Source of the DNA: Anaerolineae bacterium
Lineage (GTDB): Bacteria > Chloroflexota > Anaerolineae > JACIWP01
Reading direction: 5' to 3'
DNA: 9,674 bases
NCBI GenBank assembly: GCA_014360855.1
Contig: JACIWP010000111.1
Span: 1-9,674 of the forward strand
The notes beneath the pieces are model-generated. The model was not told the origin of the DNA. It did no database searches and worked only from the letters and a program-made list of their open reading frames with translations. Positions 6,490 through 9,674 of this stretch are shown one piece after another. Both the position numbers and the translations under genes were made by a program. Position 1 is the first letter of the stretch; every line of letters begins with the position of its first letter.

Positions 6490-7577
6490 TCAGGCAGGGA
6501 AAAGGTCAGCCGGCGGACGAATTCCTCATTCAAGGTGCTGATGAACCCGGCCAGCAGACGGCCGGCGCGCCGGATGTCCTTCAGCGAGATCACTTCCACC
6601 GGCGAATGCATGTTCTGCGTCGGGATGGACAGCACCGCCGTCGGGATGCCCTCCCGCGTCACCTGGATAGCCCAGCCGTCGGTGCCGCTGTGTCCGGGCA
6701 GGGGTTCGATCTGATAGGGGATCTCCAACGATTTGGCAGCCTCGACCAGCGCCTCGTGGAGCACCGGGTGCACGTTCGGCCCGATGGCGATAACCGGGCC
6801 GGCGCCCAGCTCAAAGGTCTCGGCGTCCGAAAGCCCCGGCCCATCCCCAAAGGTGACGTCAATGGCGATGGCGATGTCAGGCGCGATGCCGTAGGCGCTA
6901 ACCATGGCGCCCCGCAGGCCGACCTCCTCCTGCGTTGTGGCGACCGCATACACATCCCAGGCATGGTGCATGCCCTGGAGGGTCATTAGGCAAACGGTGG
7001 CGACAGCAACAGAGGCACGGTTATCGAAAGCTTTGCCGGCCACGCGCTCGTTCTCCAGCTCGAGCGCCGGCACGCGAAAGGCAATCGGATCACCGATGGA
7101 GACCAGCTTCTGCGCCTGCTCCTGGCTCAATCCTACGTCCACGAACAGCTCATCCATGGGAAGGGGCTTCTGGCGCTGTTCCGCCGGCACCAAATGGGGC
7201 GGCCGCAGGCCGATGACGCCGGGAAGCTCCTGCCGGCCGAAGACCGTCACCTCTTGACCCGGCAGAACCCGCGCGTCGATCCCACCCACGCTGGTGAAGC
7301 GCAGAAAGCCTTCCTCGATGCCGGTGACCATCAGGCCAATCTCATCGCAGTGCGTGGCCAGCATAATGGAGCGGGCCGGGGCATCCGCCGGCCGCTGTCC
7401 GCGGCGCAGGCCGATGAGGTTGCCCAGGGCATCAGTACGAAACTCATGCACGTAGGGTTTCCAGTACGACCGGATGAGTTTCTGAACAGGGCCCTCAAAG
7501 CCGGCGACGCCAGGCGCCTCGCTGAGGGCTTTCACGATCTCCAGCAGTTCCACCGATCGCTTCTCCTTAGTCATCAT
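6486..7577 (-). CDS. M42 family metallo-aminopeptidase (copy 3)
   Basis: A 363-residue M42 peptidase, the first of the three copies to be transcribed. The expected residues are H76 and D78 (ATHCDEIG), D185 (KAFDNRAS), E217-E218 (TTQEEVGLRGA), D240 (IAIAID) and H324 (NMHSPVE). Cys replaces the usual Met in AHMDE, and Asn replaces the second Asp of DDR; neither change removes a known metal ligand. The start overlaps the end of the 113-residue gene upstream by 11 bases, and the sequence there reads ATGATGACTAA, so the second ATG (7574) is an alternative start. No Shine-Dalgarno site precedes it, which fits translational coupling to the upstream gene. It is cytoplasmic and probably forms its own multimer or a mixed particle with the other copies, as reported for some archaeal TET peptidases. 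Confidence 0.92.
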   Translation of the reverse strand: MMTKEKRSVELLEIVKALSEAPGVAGFEGPVQKLIRSYWKPYVHEFRTDALGNLIGLRRGQRPADAPARSIMLATHCDEIGLMVTGIEEGFLRFTSVGGIDARVLPGQEVTVFGRQELPGVIGLRPPHLVPAEQRQKPLPMDELFVDVGLSQEQAQKLVSIGDPIAFRVPALELENERVAGKAFDNRASVAVATVCLMTLQGMHHAWDVYAVATTQEEVGLRGAMVSAYGIAPDIAIAIDVTFGDGPGLSDAETFELGAGPVIAIGPNVHPVLHEALVEAAKSLEIPYQIEPLPGHSGTDGWAIQVTREGIPTAVLSIPTQNMHSPVEVISLKDIRRAGRLLAGFISTLNEEFVRRLTFSLPE

Positions 7578-7908
7578 CTGTGTCTGTGCTGTCGGGTGGG
7601 CGGTGGGCTGAGAACGCCGGCATATTTAGGTCCGCCAGGCTCTGCAGGATGGCGCGCCGGCTGGCCTCTAGGTAATGGAGGTCCATCACGTCCTCCCACA
7701 GTTCCTGCCGCCGGCTGAGCCAATGGGGGCCGGCGGAAAACAGGCTGTTGAGATAGCGGAACAAGCTGGTTTGAATCTGGCTCTCGACCTCGTCCAGCCG
7801 GCGGTGCAGGTACAGCCGCTTGGTGGCGCGGTTCATCTGCTCCACGTCGGGACGGATGGAGGCGCGTCGGCCGCGTTGGGCGCTGGGACGATTTCTTTCA
7901 CCGACCAT
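7567..7908 (-). CDS. Unknown 113-residue protein at the head of the aminopeptidase operon
   Basis: I do not recognise this family. The protein has a basic N-terminal third (MVGERNRPSAQRGRRASIR), a central region likely to be helical and rich in charged residues (RLYLHRRLDEVESQ, then RRQELWEDVMDLHYLEASRR), and a short acidic tail, DSTDTDDD. There is no signal peptide, membrane segment or metal motif, so it is probably cytoplasmic. The reading frame is open back to an ATG at 7968, but that ATG lies inside the predicted -35 box (7963-7968). The start chosen is ATG 7908, which has AAAGGTGA (7913-7920, minus strand) four bases upstream and lies about 25 bases after the predicted transcription start. 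Its stop overlaps the start of the M42 copy 3 gene by 11 bases, so the two are probably made together. A role as a partner or regulator of the peptidases is only inferred from this. Confidence 0.75.
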   Translation of the reverse strand: MVGERNRPSAQRGRRASIRPDVEQMNRATKRLYLHRRLDEVESQIQTSLFRYLNSLFSAGPHWLSRRQELWEDVMDLHYLEASRRAILQSLADLNMPAFSAHRPPDSTDTDDD

Positions 7909-7939
7909 GTATTCACCTTTGCGGGAATATTGCGGTATC

Positions 7940-7968
7940 ATCTTATCATCATCGGGGAGAGATGTCAA
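7940..7968 (-). promoter_or_regulatory. Promoter of the aminopeptidase operon
   Basis: Read on the minus strand, a perfect -35 TTGACA (7968-7963) is followed after 17 bases by -10 TAAGAT (7945-7940), with an extended-10 TGa just before it. Transcription should start near 7933, upstream of the Shine-Dalgarno site for the ATG at 7908. Confidence 0.8.
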
Positions 7969-7993
7969 AGCATGGGGATCTCCAATAAATGCC

Positions 7994-8022
7994 TTGACGC
8001 GCCATCCAGTTCGCCCTATAAT
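7994..8022 (+). promoter_or_regulatory. Promoter of the zinc-ribbon protein gene
   Basis: The -35 TTGACG (7994-7999) and a perfect -10 TATAAT (8017-8022) are separated by 17 bases. Transcription should start near 8029, about 34 bases before the GTG start at 8063. This promoter is back-to-back with the minus-strand promoter: the two -35 boxes are 25 bases apart, so one regulator bound between them could affect both. Confidence 0.85.
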
Positions 8023-8062
8023 GGGAGTTGCAGCCGGCTGTGCAACGCCCTGGAGGACATGC

Positions 8063-8257
8063 GTGAACTGTCCGAAGTGCGGTACCTGGAACCCGGATGA
8101 AAAGATAGTCTGCTGGCGCTGTCAGGCGGAGCTTCCTCGCCCCAAGGAGCAGAAAAAGCGCCGCTCGCCGGCCGTTTCCTGGCTGTGGATGTGGGCTGTC
8201 ATTATCATCCTGGCCATCGTCCTGATCCTGCAGACCTGCGCTATGGTTACACAGTGA
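8063..8257 (+). CDS. Small zinc-ribbon membrane protein
   Basis: A 64-residue protein with two CxxC pairs at the N-terminus, C3PKC6 and C17WRC20, spaced as in a zinc ribbon that binds one zinc ion. A basic Pro/Lys-rich linker (PRPKEQKKRR, 25-34) follows, then one strongly hydrophobic membrane helix (about 39-58, with WLWMWAVIIILAIVLIL). The basic stretch before the helix suggests the zinc ribbon stays in the cytoplasm. The start is GTG at 8063, six bases after GGAGG (8052-8056). An ATG at 8059 in another frame is only two bases from that site and encodes 13 residues, so it was not chosen. The function is unknown; such small ribbon-plus-helix proteins are common and poorly studied. It lies 44 bases upstream of the protease gene with no terminator between them, so the two may share a transcript. 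Confidence 0.8.
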   Translation: MNCPKCGTWNPDEKIVCWRCQAELPRPKEQKKRRSPAVSWLWMWAVIIILAIVLILQTCAMVTQ

Positions 8258-8301
8258 CGCTAGTGATGCGCATGATATCCTGACCGAGAAAAAAACCAAG
8301 G

Positions 8302-9674
8302 ATGAACAGAGGGCCCCACCCAGGTCAAGGACAATCCGCCGCCCGAAAACCGCCGGCCGTCCGCCTCACCGCCGGCGTGCTTCTCGTCCTTCTCTTCCTG
8401 TTCCTGGCGAACGGCGTGCGGGCAGAAAGCCCCCATCCCGCCCCGGAAAACCCCGCCTATGTCCCCGGCCAGTTGATCGTGCGCTTCCGGCAGGGCCTGC
8501 CCCCGATGATGGCGGCCTCCGCCCTGTTGAGCGCGCGCATGCAGACCTTGGCCGTGGAGGAGGCCCTGGACCTCCAGCTCGTCGCCGTCCAGCCCGGGAT
8601 GGAGGAGAAGCTGATTGACCTCCTCAGCGCCAACCCGCTCATCGAATATATCGGCCCCAACTACATCGCCCACATCGCCGGCGAACCGGATGACCCGGCC
8701 TGGTGGCGGCAGTGGAACATGCAGCAGATCGGCATGCCCACCGCCTGGGAGCAGTCCCAGGGAGATGCCGTGGTCATCGCCCTGGTGGATACCGGTGTGG
8801 ACGCGCGGCATCCGGACCTGGCCGGCAACCTCCTGGCCGGCTATGACTTCATCAACGAGGACAATGACCCGCAGGATGATAACGGCCACGGCACCCATGT
8901 GGCCGGCATCCTGGCCGCCGTGGGCAACAACGGCATCGGCATCGCCGGCATGGCCTGGCGGGCCAAAGTAATGCCCCTCAAGGTGCTCGACGCCAAGGGA
9001 GACGGCTCGTATTTCAACATCATCCGCGCCATCCGTTATGCCGCGGATCACGGCGCCCGGATCATCAATCTCAGCCTGGGGGGCAGTTTCCACGACCCCA
9101 ATCTGCAGGAAGCGGTGGCATATGCCCGGGCGAAGGGCTGTCTGGTCGTGGCGGCCGCCGGCAACCAGGGCGGCGCCCTGCTCTACCCGGCGGCGTACAG
9201 CGATACGCTGGCCGTGGCCGCCACCGACGACCGCCAGCGCCGGCCAAGCTATTCCAACTACGGCCCTGGGGTGGATCTGGCCGCGCCGGGCGGCACGCAA
9301 AGCGTCGGCATCTACAGCCTGGCGCCGGCCGGCGGTTATACCACCCTCTTCGGCACCTCGATGGCCGCCCCGCACGTCTCAGGGTTGGCCGCGCTCATTT
9401 GGAGCATCGCGCCGGCGCTCACCGCCGACCAGGTCGCCGGCGTCATGCAGGACACCGCCCTGAAGGTCGGCACCACCCCATACGATGCCAGGGGCTGGAA
9501 CCAGGAACTGGGCTATGGGCTGATCAATGCCCCGGCCGCCATCCAGCGTGCCCGCCAACTGCTCCTGCCCACGCCGACGGCCACGCGCCCGCCGGCGCCT
9601 ACCCCCACCCCCACCCCATCGCCCACGCCGGCCCCGCTGCGCACCGTCGAGATCCGTCTGCAGGCCGGCTGGAA
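8302..9674 (+). CDS. Secreted subtilisin-like serine protease (S8), 3' end missing
   Basis: An extracellular endopeptidase of the subtilase family; the window ends inside the gene after 457 codons. A basic N-terminus and hydrophobic core (LLVLLFLFLANGVRA) form a signal peptide with likely cleavage after A41. Residues from about 53 (YVPGQLIVRF) to 130 look like the inhibitory propeptide seen in thermitase/fervidolysin-like enzymes. The catalytic triad is D163 (LVDTGVD), H196 (NGHGTHVAG) and S353 (FGTSMAAPHVSG), with the oxyanion-hole Asn at N288 (AAAGNQGG). The catalytic domain ends near 420 and is followed by a Pro/Thr linker (about 423-445, with TPTPTPSPTPAP) leading into a further domain of unknown type. 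The start is the first ATG after an in-frame stop at 8281-8283; only AAGG directly next to it resembles a ribosome site, so initiation may be weak. The protease could supply peptides to the cytoplasmic M42 enzymes encoded divergently. Confidence 0.93.
   Translation, partial: MNRGPHPGQGQSAARKPPAVRLTAGVLLVLLFLFLANGVRAESPHPAPENPAYVPGQLIVRFRQGLPPMMAASALLSARMQTLAVEEALDLQLVAVQPGMEEKLIDLLSANPLIEYIGPNYIAHIAGEPDDPAWWRQWNMQQIGMPTAWEQSQGDAVVIALVDTGVDARHPDLAGNLLAGYDFINEDNDPQDDNGHGTHVAGILAAVGNNGIGIAGMAWRAKVMPLKVLDAKGDGSYFNIIRAIRYAADHGARIINLSLGGSFHDPNLQEAVAYARAKGCLVVAAAGNQGGALLYPAAYSDTLAVAATDDRQRRPSYSNYGPGVDLAAPGGTQSVGIYSLAPAGGYTTLFGTSMAAPHVSGLAALIWSIAPALTADQVAGVMQDTALKVGTTPYDARGWNQELGYGLINAPAAIQRARQLLLPTPTATRPPAPTPTPTPSPTPAPLRTVEIRLQAGW

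Noticed and set aside
7909..7968. Longer N-terminus for the 113-residue protein, starting at ATG 7968
   Set aside because: That ATG is part of the predicted -35 box, and the segment precedes the predicted transcription start; the ATG at 7908 has a good ribosome site.
8059..8100. A 13-residue open frame overlapping the zinc-ribbon gene start, as a leader peptide
   Set aside because: Its ATG is only two bases from GGAGG, whereas the zinc-ribbon GTG has proper spacing; no attenuator structure follows.
8260..9375. A 371-codon minus-strand open frame across the protease gene
   Set aside because: It is the shadow of a subtilase with an intact catalytic triad; no ribosome site or domain supports it.
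9568..9638. CCC-ACC repeats near the window end as a tandem repeat element
   Set aside because: They encode the Pro/Thr interdomain linker of the protease in frame and are explained by that.

Overview
The window is GC-rich DNA (roughly 60% or more by eye) with short intergenic gaps, consensus-like sigma-70 promoters and strong Shine-Dalgarno sites. The extracellular proteins carry features common in Chloroflexota, especially Anaerolineae-like lineages: a LysM domain, Tat/lipoprotein flavoenzymes, and a subtilase with a Pro/Thr-rich 'TPTPTP' linker. The taxonomic call is an inference from style, with no marker gene to confirm it. The word GCCGGC is strikingly frequent throughout.

Layout, left to right. 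(1) The 3' end of a LysM-domain protein (to 139) is closed by a perfect-stem terminator (159-196). (2) A respiratory-looking cluster on the + strand (about 262-4363) follows. It holds a periplasm/exterior-facing FAD-dependent reductase lipoprotein of the fumarate/urocanate reductase type (456-1973), a small membrane-anchored cytochrome with five CxxCH motifs (2149-2664), and a second, paralogous FAD reductase lipoprotein (2778-4303) that is split by a single missing base near 3469. Reductase 1 has its own promoter and terminator. The cytochrome has its own promoter and is probably co-transcribed with reductase 2. (3) On the minus strand, converging on a shared bidirectional terminator (4330-4363), is a four-gene operon: a 113-residue protein of unknown function (7908-7567), then three tandem M42-family metallo-aminopeptidases (7577-6486, 6489-5422, 5383-4382). 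(4) A back-to-back divergent promoter pair (7940-8022) also drives, on the + strand, a 64-residue zinc-ribbon membrane protein (8063-8257), followed by a secreted subtilisin-like protease (8302 to the window end, incomplete).

How the parts may work together. The cytochrome is best read as a quinol-oxidising NapC/NrfH-like electron donor that passes electrons to one or both flavin reductases outside the cell membrane, which then reduce an alpha,beta-unsaturated carboxylate or similar acceptor. By-eye alignment with Shewanella fumarate reductase shows the core catalytic Arg and the substrate His/Arg retained. The His365-equivalent is replaced (Tyr in reductase 1, Gly in reductase 2), so fumarate is unlikely and the two enzymes probably differ in substrate. 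The protease and aminopeptidase genes suggest a peptide-degrading lifestyle; a link between amino-acid breakdown products and the reductases is speculation.

No rRNA, tRNA, CRISPR array or insertion sequence was seen.
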